Below are positions 1-13,210 of a stretch of 64,000 bases of DNA, in pieces. The first letter of the stretch is position 1, and every line of letters starts with the position of its first letter. The translations under genes were made by a program, and so were the position numbers. This DNA is from Pycnopodia helianthoides (lineage: Eukaryota; Echinodermata; Asteroidea; Forcipulatida; Asteriidae), in contig CM063254.1 in assembly GCA_032158295.1 (NCBI GenBank), forward strand, positions 3,759,538-3,823,537. The letters are read 5' to 3'. Under the pieces are notes generated by a model. It was not told the DNA's origin. It ran no database searches and worked only from the letters and a program-made list of their open reading frames with translations.

Positions 1-114
1 GAAATTGATCCGGCTCCCTGTCGGACCCGTCTTGGTCGATTCTGATTGTGAGGTTCCGAGTTCCAACAAGCCAATGACGTACTGGAACATACTATTCATG
101 TGTACGTAACCACA

Positions 115-1135
<1,021 letters not shown>

Positions 1136-1497
1136 AAAAAGATGGCTGCCAAGAAAAGAGCAACAATTCTGCCAAGAAAAGAGCAAGATGCATCTGCCCA
1201 GAAGAGAAACAAGCTGTCTGCCCATGGGAAAAACCAAGATGGCTGCCCAGAAAAAAAAAACAAGATGGCTGCCCAGAAGAAAAACAAGATGGCTGCCCAG
1301 AAGAAAACAAGATGGCTGCCAAATAGAAAACACAAGATGGCTGCCTAGAAGCAAAACAAGAAGGATGCCCAGAAGAGATTCAAGATGGCTGCCAAGAAAG
1401 ATAAAAAGATGGCTGCCAAGAAGAAAACCAAGATGGCTGCCGAATAGAAAAACAAGATGGCTGCCCCAGAAGAAAAACAATATGGCTGCCCAAAAGG
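1136..1497. repeat. Minisatellite with a GATGGCTGCC core, period about 23-25 bp
   Basis: About eleven imperfect copies of a unit close to AAGATGGCTGCCCAGAAGAA, with core starts near 1141, 1229, 1264, 1287, 1311, 1336, 1384, 1408, 1432, 1456 and 1481. All frames through it are open for long stretches (Lys/Arg-rich on plus, Gly-Ser-His-Leu repeats on minus), which follows from the repeat and is not evidence of a protein. The core resembles the YY1 consensus AAGATGGCGGC with one change. Confidence 0.93.
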
Positions 1498-3030
1498 TCT
1501 ATAGAAAAGAAAATGACCGGTATGGTTGAGGTGTTATAGGGACCAACAATATTGTGCGTTTTGAAGTGGTAAAATAAGGGAAGGGAAAATTGATACCAAA
1601 AGGAGCGTTTAGGACTTTCGGGTGGGAACGTTGGCACATACCTTAAAATCTGGTGTTCTTTATAAGTCTCTTATTTTGTAAATTTTGCACCCCAACAACC
1701 AGGAGGGATTTTTTACTCAGCTGCCCTCCCCTAAAGTATTTTCTGTGTTTCTTTACCCTAAACCACCGTGAGGGGTTGTGCTGCTTACAGTGGAAAAACA
1801 AAAGAATAGGATGAATAATTAAAGTAATTAATTCCAACCCTTTCGTGAAATGAAAAAAAAATTGTAAAAATGATCCCTCAAAAATTTGACTTCTGTAGTA
1901 TCAATTTCAAAATTTGGGAGAGTACCGCTGAATATATGTGCACTTCTTGCATAGATGACTTACTTATAAAGAACATTATGTGGTTTTGTCCTACACAGAC
2001 ATGTGTTGATGCTATTAACATCTTTCAAAGAGAGATTAGTTACGTTTCCTGACTACGCTGTTTCTAAAACACGTTTCTATTGGTGCTACATGATGAAGAA
2101 ATGATTACCTTTTTGGTATACTACTGCATCCAACTAGCCGCTGCTGACGTGTGGCAAAGGTCTCCAATGTCAACAGTTATTACACGGTCAACTAAAGCCG
2201 ACCATAAGCTCAATTTGAAACGTAATGAGTGTTTACGGCTCGGACGCACTCCAATGCAATATTCACCTTACATTTAGACAACGTCGTTGCTTTTTGAAAG
2301 AGTTGATTATTTTTTCACCCCGAAGTTCTCGATCAATACACCAATCCGACCGACCTGTAGAAATGTTCACCTTAATTAGGTTAGCGGGTCTCAGTGAAAA
2401 CAACGAGCCACGGGTCGTGTTTAGTCAGGGATTTTGTTCGCATTTATATTTTCACGTTATCTCGATTGGATTTTCAAAAAACAAACAATGAGAGTGTGGA
2501 TCTGATTTTATTTTTCCCAACTGTGGCAATTATTCAGTCATGATATATATCTCTCTGTGGGGGATTGGAGCTGTTGGTGGTCTCAACTTGAAACTAATCG
2601 ATATTTCCCGGTGAGTACGCTAATCGCATAGGTGATTGCCTTTTACAAGGCCAATGCGTAACACGACCTCAAGGGTCAGGATAGTCTCGGATCGAGACTG
2701 TGAAGCGCCCTCGTGCGGCGTGCATTGACGAGGGCGTGTATTAAAAACACGCCTACAGTGCCTTGAGCCAAGGCTACAGGGTCAGGCGGGCGTAGTGATA
2801 ATCTTTGCCTTTAGCCTCTAAAAAAAAAACTTGTTTTCGATTCCATCATTTTGATATGATATTCTACTTTTTGAGTTACCAAGCAAGTTAACTATTACAA
2901 ATAATAACGTTTGCATTTAACAAACAGAAAATATAATGATTTGAGTTAAGCCCTTACTTTGCTTTTGATGAGTTTTGGCAACCGCGTAATCCTCATTTTC
3001 TATGAGAACGAGTCACGAAATGTAACTCTA
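1498..3030. other. Intergenic, no supported gene
   Basis: AT-rich sequence with short chance frames only. A small dyad, CGCCCTCGT with ACGAGGGCG near 2707-2740, could form a stem of about 9 bp. No splice-supported exon seen. Confidence 0.5.
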
Positions 3031-3040
3031 TACTTCAATC

Positions 3041-3200
3041 TTAGGCCGTATCCAAAATTGTCGGCTTTGGCTTTCAGCTACGACTGTTTCTAATGGTGTC
3101 GCAAAGGACGTACTATATACTTCAACGCATGATGACACGGTGATCCAGCCGTAGCCGTAGCCGTAGCCGTAGCCGTGGCCGCCAAATCGGACACGAGCTC
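3041..3200 (+). repeat. Dispersed repeat carrying a GCCGTA hexanucleotide array (copy 1)
   Basis: Shares a direct-orientation block with 19442-19600: GGCCGTA at the left, then AAAGGACGTACTATA, then CGCATGATGACACG, then a GCCGTA array and a ...TCGGACAC end. Here the hexamer array spans about 3148-3182 with five units; in the other copy it is shorter. Confidence 0.8.
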
Positions 3201-3253
3201 TACACTCTTAAAACTGCAGTGTTAAATTAACACATTTGTAAGAGTGCGGTCAG

Positions 3254-3612
3254 TGGCTACTCTTTTAAAGGGAATGATATACGATTGGTAATCACTCAAA
3301 ACTTTATGGCAATAAAAACTTACTTGGTTAGATTAGAAGTACAGCAACTTTCGATAGTAGAAAGCATTTTGAGAAATATGTCAATTCAAAATAATGTGGA
3401 TATGGAAAAATATGTCAGTTTTTATCCCCAAAATTTGAATTTGAGAAACGTTTCTGTCGTTTCTCAGATTGTGTATTTCTGTTAGTGATTACTTTTCATG
3501 CGTGGACATAACCGCTCCAGATTGTTGGTGATATCTCAAATACGCTACCACGTTTTGAAATGAAATTCTCACAGGTTAGTTTTATTGTATATATCTACAT
3601 TTGTATAGGATT
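3254..3612 (+). mobile_element. Diverged MITE related to the 9513/36687 family
   Basis: Begins TTAAAGGGA and keeps landmarks of the better copies: ATTGGTAATCACTCA, GGCAATAAAAACTTACTTGG, GATAGTA and a late ...TTCTCACAGGTT block. The interior is a different subfamily that it shares with 40206-40500. The right boundary is uncertain. Confidence 0.55.
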
Positions 3613-4078
3613 AAGGGAAGCAACGTGGTGAAAAAATTCTCCACATATTCCAAATATGGTCATAATTTTTTTTTTCAATGGGCCAAAAAAGCCACAATTT
3701 TTTGTATTTGCCACCCCTTGTATACACCACAAGCCTGTAGACTCCCATTGGCCAGGCTATAACCACTGACGAGTAAGAATTATTGAATGACAGCAGTCCC
3801 AAGGGACAGCAATGCCCTTGGGAATTGTAACTTGATATCGAGCCAACTCCTTGTGCCATTATCTCTCTGTGTCAACCCTGTGCCGCCCAGAGCTAAAACA
3901 GGTCGTAAATAACACACACTGCTGGCCCAGACAAAAGCCCTGTGGGGATTAAAATTGCTTTGGGCTTACAGGAGGGGGTCATTGAACTACAAAACTGAGT
4001 GGTGGTAAAATCCTCCACCTGGAGGACGCGCGTTGTACAAAAGGGCCCGCTTCTCCGAGGGTTAAAACAATCAAACGG
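3613..4078 (-). mobile_element. MITE, about 465 bp, CCGAGGGTTAAAAC ends (copy 1)
   Basis: Reverse-complement match along its length to 16019-16485. Shared landmarks are a GAAGCAACGTGGTGAAAAAA end, CATATTCCAAATATGGTCATAA, a block with GTAGACTCCCATTG, and a terminal CTCCGAGGGTTAAAAC. Open frames in it (for example 3611-3859 minus) recur in the other copy and are repeat-derived. Confidence 0.85.
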
Positions 4079-5355
4079 TTCAAAAAACCAAAGGTATCCT
4101 CTGTCTTTAAAGTAGGATTTAACAACATAGGCCTAACAAATTTGAATTAACATTGCCAAGGTTAAATCTGACACACTATAATGCTGTAAAGCTCCGTTTT
4201 AATCAGATGAATTTAACTTTACACGGAGTTCACCCGCCTAAGCTTCAAAGTGCTGATTTTAGCAATTAGTTTGAGTGTACATCTCTTAAAATATCACAGT
4301 ATGTTTTTGCTGTACAAATTGATTGGGCAGCTGTGTTGACTCATTCTGACTGTTTTCGGATGCAAACCAGAGCCGCCGAGGGCGGCATATTTACAACCAA
4401 TTAGTCCTTCACTGACAAATGATTCACGTATATTTCTACAATCACTTGACACCTTTAAACTTGCTTGATTGGGCAGCTGGGATCCTTCGTCACTGCCCCC
4501 CACGCAATCCTCAGAGAATACACCTCCATCGTTGAGAGGCTCTGTGAATGATTTAGCAACCAAAAAGTGTCACCAGGGAAGTTGTTTCATTTAAAGGGTC
4601 AGACTCAAATTGTAGGTTTGACAAGTTTTTGTGTGATATTCGACGCTGTTAAAACCAAAGGATAGACCGCTGGGAAATTAAAAATCGTCGATTTAGTTGA
4701 CACGGTAATTGGAAGGGAGGGAGTAAAACACTCTTTGGGTCATGGCTGTCATGCCAATTGGAGCTGTCCGAACGCCTCATAATTATGTTGCTTCCTAAAC
4801 CGACCTTAATTTCATAGGCTTAGATGAATCTGTAAGTGAGGAGGGAGTACCCCAGGAATTACACAGAGAAGGTTCCCTCCTGTAGGCCAAACAATTCGAT
4901 TGGCAGGGGGAGGGGTGCTTAAATCACAGAGCCTAGCACTGGCTGTCAACAAGACATCTTGAAGCCTGCTACACAGATGGCTCCACTTATCAGAGTGTTC
5001 ATCAGATCTGGGTAGATATGTCTATTAAGTATGATGAGTGAGACAAATTTCAGCCCCTCAGAAAAAAACGTACACAACTCTGGGACCCACACCCCTCTTT
5101 GATATGCGGAATAGTCCAGTTTAGGATATCATTAGGATATCACGGACTTTGACTCCTCCAGGACATTGCACTTTGGAGAAAACAGTGAAATAAATAATAA
5201 GTGCCTTGACTTAGTGTCGCCAGCCCTCACCTATGGGTATTGCGTTTTACAAAGAACTGAACACATGTTTACTGGTTAGAAGGGAACAAATATACAATCT
5301 TAATTAAATATATCAGTTACAAAAAGGATTTGAAGCTTGGCATGGTGGGAGTATA
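4079..5355. other. Intergenic, nothing supported
   Basis: Contains the frame at 4294-4563 (minus), which has no splice support and no recognisable motif. No tandem or inverted repeat of note. Confidence 0.45.
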
Positions 5356-5512
5356 ACTAAGAGAGGTTTGCGGTAACACCATGTTAAAATCTCTTTTGAG
5401 ATGTTGGTTCTGAAAAGACGTTAACGTTGAGTCGTTAACAACCGGTTCTTTTCAGAACCAACAGTTACTCAAAAGAGATTTTAACATGGTGTTACCGCAA
5501 ACCTCTCTTAGT
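5356..5512. mobile_element. Foldback element (long inverted repeat)
   Basis: Left arm from ACTAAGAGAGGTTTGCGG to TTGGTTCTGAAAAGA is mirrored by the right arm ending CCGCAAACCTCTCTTAGT. The arms are about 65-70 bp each around a short centre that itself contains GTTAAC dyads. Partial relatives with TTCTCAGAACCAAC or GGTTCTGAAAAGAAC occur near 47610-47670 and 59720-59795. Confidence 0.9.
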
Positions 5513-5582
5513 AAAAAAGGAATATATTAAGCTGAGGCCTGGATTATATTTAAAGGTCAACTCAAGAGTATAGATAGTTCCC

Positions 5583-5785
5583 AGTAGACGCCATCTTTAC
5601 GGGCAAAGTGCATTTTGGCTTGCAGGTGCGTCAAACGCTCAACTTATTAACGCACCCGCGTTGTTCACTGACCAATCCTGCAATGAGTGTCGTGAAATGC
5701 GCGCGTGTTGTACGCCGTTCTCACACGAAACGCACGACTGTTTGTTCTAAACTGCCCGTAAAGATGGCCGATTTACGTTATACTG
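5583..5785 (+). repeat. Dispersed repeat shared with 28973-29165
   Basis: Nearly the same roughly 200 bp is present in reverse orientation at 28973-29165, bounded by a GACGCCATCTTTACGGGC-type end and AAAGATGGCCGAT. The translated frames of both copies therefore look alike (HFGLQVRQTLNLLTHPRC), but the conservation reflects the DNA repeat; neither has gene context. Confidence 0.88.
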
Positions 5786-6270
5786 CAACCTATCTATATG
5801 CGGTAACACAACATTGGAAAGTTTTACGGCGGTTTACCTGGCAGCACGGATGCCAAACATGTACCATAAAAGTTACCACAGTTGACAAAGTTATGGTTCA
5901 CACAGGTGAACTTTTAACGCCGAATTTCGGAGCTAGCTGCCTGATCAAAGAACGCTTAACGTGAAGTAAGCGCACAAACACATGATCCTTGCTAAAGGGT
6001 GTGTAAGCGATAAGCTATTAAAAGGGCACATAGCCTTAAAATCTCTCAAAATGTTGCCGTTTGGAATTGCTCCTTATCATGTTTAAGAGTTGTTCATGCT
6101 CAAAACCACTTACAGTGTTTTGCATGTAGTAAGTAGTGATTTAAAATTAAAAAAAAACTATAAATTTGCCTCTCAAAATACAACCAGCGGAACAAACGGT
6201 CCGCCATTTTAGGCTGTGTAGACAAGTACTCTAGCTAAAACCATAGAGCAAGGATACTAAAACCTCAGCC
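5786..6270. other. Intergenic, nothing supported
   Basis: No splice-supported exon and no complete repeat seen. Confidence 0.4.
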
Positions 6271-6422
6271 GCCCGAATGCCATACAACCCCAGTCCCCCG
6301 ACTGACTCTAGGTGTGTGGGGACTGTGGAAACGAGCGTTTGTGTGCTTCCTTGGGTGAGAGCGTGGTGTGCTGTTTAAAGACAGTCGGGGGGACCTGAAC
6401 AGGAGTTGCATTGCATTCGGGC
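6271..6422. repeat. Imperfect inverted repeat
   Basis: GCCCGAATGC plus CAGTCCCCCGACTG at the left is mirrored by CAGTCGGGGGGACC and GCATTCGGGC at the right. The outer arms are about 35-40 nt with gaps and the spacer is about 75 nt. Probably a decayed foldback element. Confidence 0.65.
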
Positions 6423-6826
6423 ATCGCATTCGTGCGGCTGTGGTTATGCACATTTTTAGCTTTATAGTAAGCAAACACAGCCTTGCAATCAAGGCTACAG
6501 AAACCGCAGATTTTTTCTTCTTATCATTATCGTAAGCAGAGCCATCACATATTTTGTCCCCGGTCCCAACTGATACGCTCAATTATTAAGGATGCAAGTT
6601 TCCTTCACCAAACAAAGATGCTGCCTTTTTGAATTACACCAGGCTTGTTTTTTTTAATAGCAGACAAGTTCAAATGTTCACCGTCATGGGAATAGCTAGT
6701 TATTCGGGTTAATGCGAGTCCGTCATTTCCATTCAACAGTCGTTTTTTTGGTTATCAAGCCCCTTGTGAGATGAGAAACAAACACACAGACAATTCATGC
6801 GAGGTTTCCATTTGTCCATTTTGTGG

Positions 6827-6960
6827 ATTCAGACTTGTTGTTTTGATGCTATAAGGACACATTGCCAAAAAAAAAAACACACAAAAGCAATGCACTTCTT
6901 TCCATAGTCCAGTTAGTGGAATCGGACTTGTTGTTTGGATGCTCCAAGGACACAAAAGCA
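6827..6960. repeat. Direct duplication of a 35-bp block
   Basis: GATTCAGACTTGTTGTTTTG...AAGGACACA recurs about 95 bp later as GAATCGGACTTGTTGTTTGG...AAGGACACA, each followed by AAAGCARTGCACTT. Confidence 0.7.
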
Positions 6961-8150
6961 GTGCACTTTTTTTTACCCGGTTTTACTCAGAATTACTGTC
7001 ATCGGCGGGGTGTTATCACCTTTTCTAAACAAGGATTGTTAATAATGACCGTAGTGTGACAACAAGAATTACAGAATCTCGTCAGCTGCACTTTCTCCAC
7101 TCACCCCCACAGGAAATACTGATCGCGGTTTGTGGGTTTATTAGTATTACACTTCTCTAACTCTTCAAGATTGGAATCCAGAAAATAAAGAAAAAAATGG
7201 ACAAAGGGGATTCGATTACGGGATCCTACCGAACCCGATATCATGTTTTTTTTCTTTCTTGTTTATTAGGAAGCACGTCAAGATAACATACGGCGAGTCT
7301 CATTTCCAGATGGCTATATAATCGGATTGGGGGGATGAACAGTGTAGTTAAGCCACTTGCCGTGCTCTAAAAACCCCGGTTACGAGGATGAACAGAGTGA
7401 CACAAGGTCTGCACTTAAATTCCACTAGAATCATCAGCCTCTTGGCCAACTGAACGTGCGCCAGCTAGGGAGTTGCAGTGTAAAGTACGGACAGATTGCA
7501 AAACAAGTAATGAAACTTGTACACGAGGCCCCCACTAATGCAAGCTAGAAATTACAGAGAAGACGACAAGACCGTCGAGATATAAACTCGACCACACATG
7601 TTTGAAATGGTGTAATTGAGAACTTTCCTTCGTTCTCCAATTGTTTGGACTATGGTTTTTTTAGCGACGTCCTCATTGGTTTTGTATTTTGATGTGTAGA
7701 TTATGTTCAAATCTTTAAGCCCTGGCAAAATTGCAAAATTGTTTTACCAGTAAAAGTTACTGAGAACTGCGATAGCCAAATCCTAGGCTAAATAGTAGTC
7801 ACATTAAGAATATTAAGAAGACAAGTATATTACAAGGTGTATATTAGAAAACAAATGCGCACGTGTAGGTGAAAACTGGCTGCGTGATTGAAGATTCTGT
7901 TTCAAAAGGGAGGGACTTTTGTCTAGACCCTAGGTGATTTGAAAGTGGTCCATTAAAAGGAACAGGGTCTGCCACCTGAGTCGTAAAGGAAACGCCATGG
8001 TTTGGCCCGTTAGATCGATTGCTTCACTTACCGCACTTCACCGTGTATTGGTTTGTGCAGAAGCCCAAGTGCGTCCGCAGAACACACACCGACAACCCGC
8101 AGTCACCTCTCGTCAACGTTTACAGCCTCAGCCGTTAAAAGCTCTCGAAA
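6961..8150. other. Intergenic, nothing firm
   Basis: The frame from the ATG at 7997 (71 aa) has a good start context (ACGCCATGG) but no recognisable domain or partner exon. Confidence 0.35.
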
Positions 8151-8201
8151 ATGATCGAGAAAATTGTTTGTGGCGGCAAGCAAACACGACCCGAACTTCA
8201 A
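8151..8201 (+). CDS. Possible first coding exon (weak)
   Basis: An ATG in AAAATGATC context opens MIEKIVCGGKQTRPELQ and meets a GTAAAA donor-like site directly after the CAA codon. I found no in-phase downstream exon, and the open frame also simply continues to 8387. This is a guess from local composition; chance is a serious alternative. Confidence 0.12.
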
Positions 8202-8399
8202 GTAAAACTTAAACACACTGACGAAGGCTTCCACTCGTGTTACATCCAAACACTAAACTTCCTGTCAGCTCTATTTGTTTTGAGCATTATACAAATACAA
8301 AAAAAAGACTGCCGTTTTTGTTTACCCTCTCAAACGAAAACAAATCGAAGAGGGTATTTAAAATCTATGGTGGAAAGGGAAAATTAAAACGACCTTTTG

Positions 8400-9512
8400 G
8401 ATGTCAACGGACAAATCCTGGGGAAGCAATTTGTCTGGTTAATAAGTTAAAACAAATATGTAAAAAAATCCCGGAAACAATTTACAGTGGATTTTAGGTT
8501 CTGCGCGTCGGTTATTAGTTTTGATCTACCAGGCACACAATGGTTTATTTCTGGAAGAGGTGGTGTTTCTGAAAAGAGCCGGTCGCTTTATTCTGACAGT
8601 GTTGACAAAGGTGCTCTTACCATCTTTACAAAACAATGCTATTGAGAAGCTGACTTAGAAGTTTTTGGAAAGGGACATTTAACACAACGGTCAACATTTC
8701 ACAATAACATAACACTCTAAGCTTTATCGAAGTGTAGTTACTGATAGCTCGTAAAACTCGGTTCGCACTCGACGTGGTGGCAAGTACGAAGACGAGTTGT
8801 CTTGACAAAATGTGCAGCGGACAATTTTCTTCTCTTCCTTTGAACTTTGGTACACTTTTGAAAAATGTTTCCCGCGAATCCCTGCTTTGCTGTCACGATC
8901 CGCTTCCATCATATGGACATTCCTGCCAATGTGTTTAGGAATCTTTAATTATCCTTGCTTAATGCTTAATTACTCTAGCTGCCTTGTGGGGTGCTTTTAA
9001 ATTTTACATCCCCGCCCCAACCCACATCCAACTACCAAGGGGCTTCCGATCGGTGTGTTTTTGTTTATTTTTGTTTTTAGTTAGTTTTTGTTTTACATTT
9101 TTGTTCCCCATCCAACCCCGGGGAGTGGGTGTTAAGAGCAAAAGAAAACCCACGATTTTGTAATCCACTATTTGACATGTCAACACAGTATTTTGTTCCA
9201 TGGGGTAAAAGCACTTAATGTGAACATCTTCAGGCCAAATTGGTGCTACTAAGACACTGGAAGATAGAAGACGGAGACTTAGCCAGTCTAGTCACAACAT
9301 TCAGGATAAAGAAGGACGTTGAATACTAGGTTAATGCAGACGCATTCTTCGAGCTCAGCACCGAATTAAGAACGCGGGGACACAAGATGAACCAATCCTT
9401 CAGACTTGACTCAAGAAAATTCTTCTCCTCGACCCTTCTCTCACGAAGCAGTCAACAGCACCACACTTACTACTGGAGTCCTAGAAAATAATAGGACAAC
9501 ACATGATTTTTT
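8400..9512. other. Intergenic, nothing supported
   Basis: Several 60-66 aa frames overlap on both strands without splice support. A poly-T/A-like tract lies near 9060-9105. Confidence 0.45.
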
Positions 9513-9900
9513 TTAAAGGCACTGGACACTATTGGTAATTACCCAAAATAATTGTTGGCATAAAAACTTACTTGGTAACGAGCAATGGAGAGCTGTTGAT
9601 AGTATAACACATTGTGAGAAACGGCTACCCCTGAAGTAACATGGTTTTTGAGGAAAAAGTAATTTCTCAGTAAAATATTTGAATTGATTTTGAGACCTTA
9701 CGCGTGAGGTCTCGAAATCAAGCATCTGAAAGCACACAACTTCGTGTGAAAAGGGTGGTTTTTCTTCCATTATTATCTCGCAACTTCGACCACCAATTGA
9801 GTTCAAATTTTCACAGGTTTGTTATTTTGTGCATATGTTAAGATACACCAAGTGAGAAGACTGGCCTTTGACAATTACCAAAGGTGTCCAGTGTCTTTAA
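9513..9900 (+). mobile_element. TTAA-bounded MITE, family B (copy 1)
   Basis: Starts TTAAAGGCACTGGACAC and ends GTGTCCAGTGTCTTTAA, giving terminal inverted repeats of about 17 bp that include TTAA at each edge. Internal dyad GAGACCTTACGCGTGAGGTC near 9690-9715. Copies at 36687, 41413 (reverse) and 49302 (reverse). Too short for a transposase; non-autonomous. Confidence 0.92.
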
Positions 9901-10478
9901 GGGGCTTAAAAAGCATTCTGACCCCGTATAAACCAGACCAACCACGCAGTTCCGTGTTGCATAAACTCTGTGGACATTCCGTTGTTTTGTACAACTATTC
10001 TTCACCACTGTAAAAAAAAAAAGCACTGTGTGGACGTGTGTAAGTCCACATAGTGTTGCAAATCTCTACATAGTGAGGACCATTCTGTGTTCTCAGGTCA
10101 ACACTTCGGTGTGTGGAAAGGTAAATAACTCAAAGTAAACCAAGGTAAAACTCTTTTGTTGAGAAGTTCTCCTTAAAGCCTACAAAAATCAAATAATTAT
10201 TTTACAAGGAAACTAAATCTCGAATGCCTATAGGCAATGCAACGGGAAACGACATCGTGCTCGTAACTTGATTCACCAAAGATGCCAAACGGATTCACAA
10301 ATCGCAAGTCATCATTTGCTACGGATTTTCTTTCACGGTCGCAGTGTTTTCCACTCTATTTCGTAGCGGATGGTCTTTTATTTCGAGGACATCCTGTGGC
10401 AGCAAACAGCCACGAAGACCTCAAATCTTCTCCCGTGCCAGAGAAAACGGTAAAGTTTGCCTTAATTCCGTATTTGCA

Positions 10479-10865
10479 TTAAAGGAACATTACAGAATTG
10501 GTTTTGCTAACAAAACAGTTGCTGGCAGTGTAAGCACTTTATGTAATCCACCATATACATAAACTGACAAACCTGTAGAAGTTTGAGATCGATCGGCAAT
10601 CTGGGTCACGAGAAAATAGTGAAAAACCGATTACACATTTGCATGAAATCATATAGATTCAACAAGTGAATAAAACGCTCACTGAGCGATAAACTCCAAT
10701 CAGAAAATTAGTTTATTAATTTCTCATCAAATATGGCATTTCAGACTGAAATATTTCAAGGGATGTTTTCTACTATCATCATCATTAGACCGTGTAAGTT
10801 TTATGCAAATCAGTGATCAAAAAGTACAAGTTTTTTTCTTACCAATTCTGTAATGTTCCTCTAAA
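10479..10865 (+). mobile_element. TTAA-bounded MITE, family A (copy 1)
   Basis: Starts TTAAAGGAACATTACAGAAT and ends with the inverse, ATTCTGTAATGTTCCTCTAA (one change in the right TTAA). The interior carries ATCGATCGG, CATTTGCATGAAATCATAT, CGCTCACTGAGCG and ATCATCATCATTAGACC, all shared with eight further copies. TTAA at the ends fits the target of piggyBac-like elements; no transposase inside. Confidence 0.95.
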
Positions 10866-10886
10866 GGTGTGTTGATTGGTCATGAT

Positions 10887-11340
10887 TTAAAGAGGGGCTC
10901 CAAGGTCAAATTGAGTTCCGAGATGCACTCATTTTCGAGCCCTCACGAAAGTGTGAGTAAAAGACTACAAGTCTCGTTAGCTCACCTTAGCATGGTGTAA
11001 AATGTCACTTTATTTGATATTTTTCTTCTGAGCGAAACTTTGAAACATGACGTCATCGGACAGTAACACCAGATGTGACTGTACTTTCCAAAGAGGAATT
11101 TCTGCGCCATCTAAAAGTTCCAATTTCAATGCCATTTTGATTGAATATCATTAAATTTTGAGAACGAACTGAACATTCTCTCTACAAACAAATGCATGTA
11201 TTTGAAACGTGACGTCATTGAACGTTTTAAAATTTTGACCACAGTGGTATTTTACACCTTTGTAACCTAAGGTTAGTGACTTGTAATTTGTTTTTCCATT
11301 TTCATTGGGACTCCAGCTATTGGAAAATAGCTACAAACAA
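10887..11340 (+). mobile_element. TTAA-associated element, family C (copy 1)
   Basis: Opens TTAAAGAGGGGCTCCAAGG, followed by CAAATTGAGTT. It shares block order with 49681-50207, including TGACGTCA-type sites, the mirrored GTAAAATGTCA / GGTATTTTACAC, and a late CATTTTCATTGGGACTCC. The right end is less clear than the left. Confidence 0.7.
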
Positions 11341-12590
11341 AAATAAAATTATGTACATGTAGAATGCTCAGTCTAAAAGCATATCGATAATAAACTTGAG
11401 ATCAAAACCAAATGTATTAGGATTCTTTCTGAAACTCAGCTGTCTGCATGAAGATCGTGACAATCACTTGGCACCATATTTTGAACGTGCACCATCAACC
11501 GTTGCTCGGTAATTTCTCGCATACACATTACAGCAAAATTTGGTGAACTTTCCACAAAACTTGGGTATTGGAATAAGCGTGGTTAAATGAAACAAGATAT
11601 AAGTTCGACTTTGAGAGAATCTCAACGAACGTCACAATGAGTTGTGCAAATGCACAAGTGTGATCTCGCGCGTTTTTTTTCCGATTACAAATCTGTCCAG
11701 CCCTATAAGCACGGACTTAACGTTTGGTGCAAATTCACATCACTTTGGCTTCTGTAACTCAATCATGGTGGGCAGAATCAATTTAATCTTCCACATGACG
11801 TGCAAACGGATCATTTTGAAACTTTATCTTAAAAGCCAACCATAGTAAGAAAAACAGCGTTCGGCAAAATCAAACCTCAAAGCGGGCAGAGCGATCACTT
11901 GCATCATTAGGCTCTAACGAACTGTCAGAGAGAAGTGTTTTGAGCAATATCGATTTACCTTGACGAGTGCATTTTGTCAAAAGTCAAATTAGGTATAAAA
12001 AATGAGTCAATATTCATTGTATTTGTAATCAAACAATATGCAGGTTATAATGAAACATGAGCTGAGCGATGCCTGTTTTTATAATTTTGCGAGTTCACTA
12101 TCAGGATAATTTTACGTAGGCTTACCCGTGCAATATTTTGGAGACAACAACAATCGATGGCAATGACTTAGTGGTCAGAATCTTAGATGTGAAAGTCAGT
12201 TTACTTCTTCCTTATTTTTTAATTTGTATAGTGGTACCATTGAAAAGTCAAGAGTGGTACCCTTTCAGCTCATAAGGCAGTCAGTTCCAGGCAATCTCCA
12301 GTAATAAAATTCATTCACATTTCTTTTGCATACAGTGTGCAAGTGGTTGCCTCCAAGTTGCCAGTGAAAAAGAAAATCCCTGTGTGACATGGCCTTAAGG
12401 GGGACAACCTTGTGAATGAAATATCTCCTCTATGGGAAGTAGTGCATGGTTCCGAGAAGAACTGGACTTGAGATATTTTGAAACGCTTCAGTATAGTTGC
12501 ACTATTTTATACATCTCAAAGAACTACTCGCTGCTTACAAGCAACTCATTAAATCATCACTCGTTGTTTTGCATTCCTGTTTTAATTCTT
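11341..12590. other. Intergenic, nothing supported
   Basis: AT-rich unique-looking DNA. A short frame after a TTTGCATACAG acceptor-like site near 12333 ends after about 16 codons and was not accepted. Confidence 0.45.
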
Positions 12591-12592
12591 TC

Positions 12593-12673
<81 letters not shown>
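12591..12673. repeat. (TTAG)n tetranucleotide microsatellite
   Basis: About 20 uninterrupted TTAG units. It is not telomeric (TTAGGG). Confidence 0.97.
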
Positions 12674-12674
<1 letters not shown>

Positions 12675-12796
12675 GTAAAGTGCTGCGATACCGCTGACTA
12701 AAGGCACTATAAAAATGGACGTGGCTGCTGTAATACTACTTTATGTGCGGAGGCACACATGTTAGTAATAAATACTCCACCCTATGATCACCTCAT

Positions 12797-13081
12797 GGTG
12801 GCAGCAGTGGGATACGATCCCACAAGGGCATCGGACTCAAGGTGGTGTTTCTGATCAGCAGAGTGTGGGTTCGAGTCGCGGTCACGACACTTGTGCCCTT
12901 GAGCAAGATGCTTTATCATATTATTGATGTGTCTTTCAGATGGTACATTACGCCGTAGGTCCCGTGTACTATAAGGATTGGTAGTGCACCCAGAACCCAG
13001 ACCACTTATCGTGGAAGTGTTGGGGGTGAACCCTTGTTTACAGGTTTCTTCAGGCTTGCCAGCTACAGTGGATAAGTTCAC
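12797..13081 (+). mobile_element. tRNA-derived SINE, family S (copy 1)
   Basis: Carries a B-box-like GTGGGTTCGAGTCGCGG after GTGTTTCTGATCAGCAGAGT, then ACGACACTTGTGCCCTTGAG and a GTAGGTCCCGTGT block. The same order recurs at 18440 (-), 48630 (-), 53293 (+), 60470 (-), 62690 (-) and 62895 (-). The tRNA-like head cannot fold as a working tRNA. Confidence 0.88.
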
Positions 13082-13210
13082 TTATGAGGCATCCATGGTT
13101 TCTTTACTACTAATTATAATAATAAATTCCTCGATTGTCTATTATCATTGTTACTGTTATAACTAATGTCTTAATTAATATTTCATTATAATTTCTCATC
13201 TGGGAAACAG

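Noticed and set aside
5608..5964. 118-aa frame with a similar peptide at 28846-29133 (minus)
   Set aside because: Both lie on copies of the same dispersed DNA repeat, and the similarity ends with the repeat.
12591..12673. Interstitial telomere repeat
   Set aside because: The unit is TTAG, not TTAGGG.
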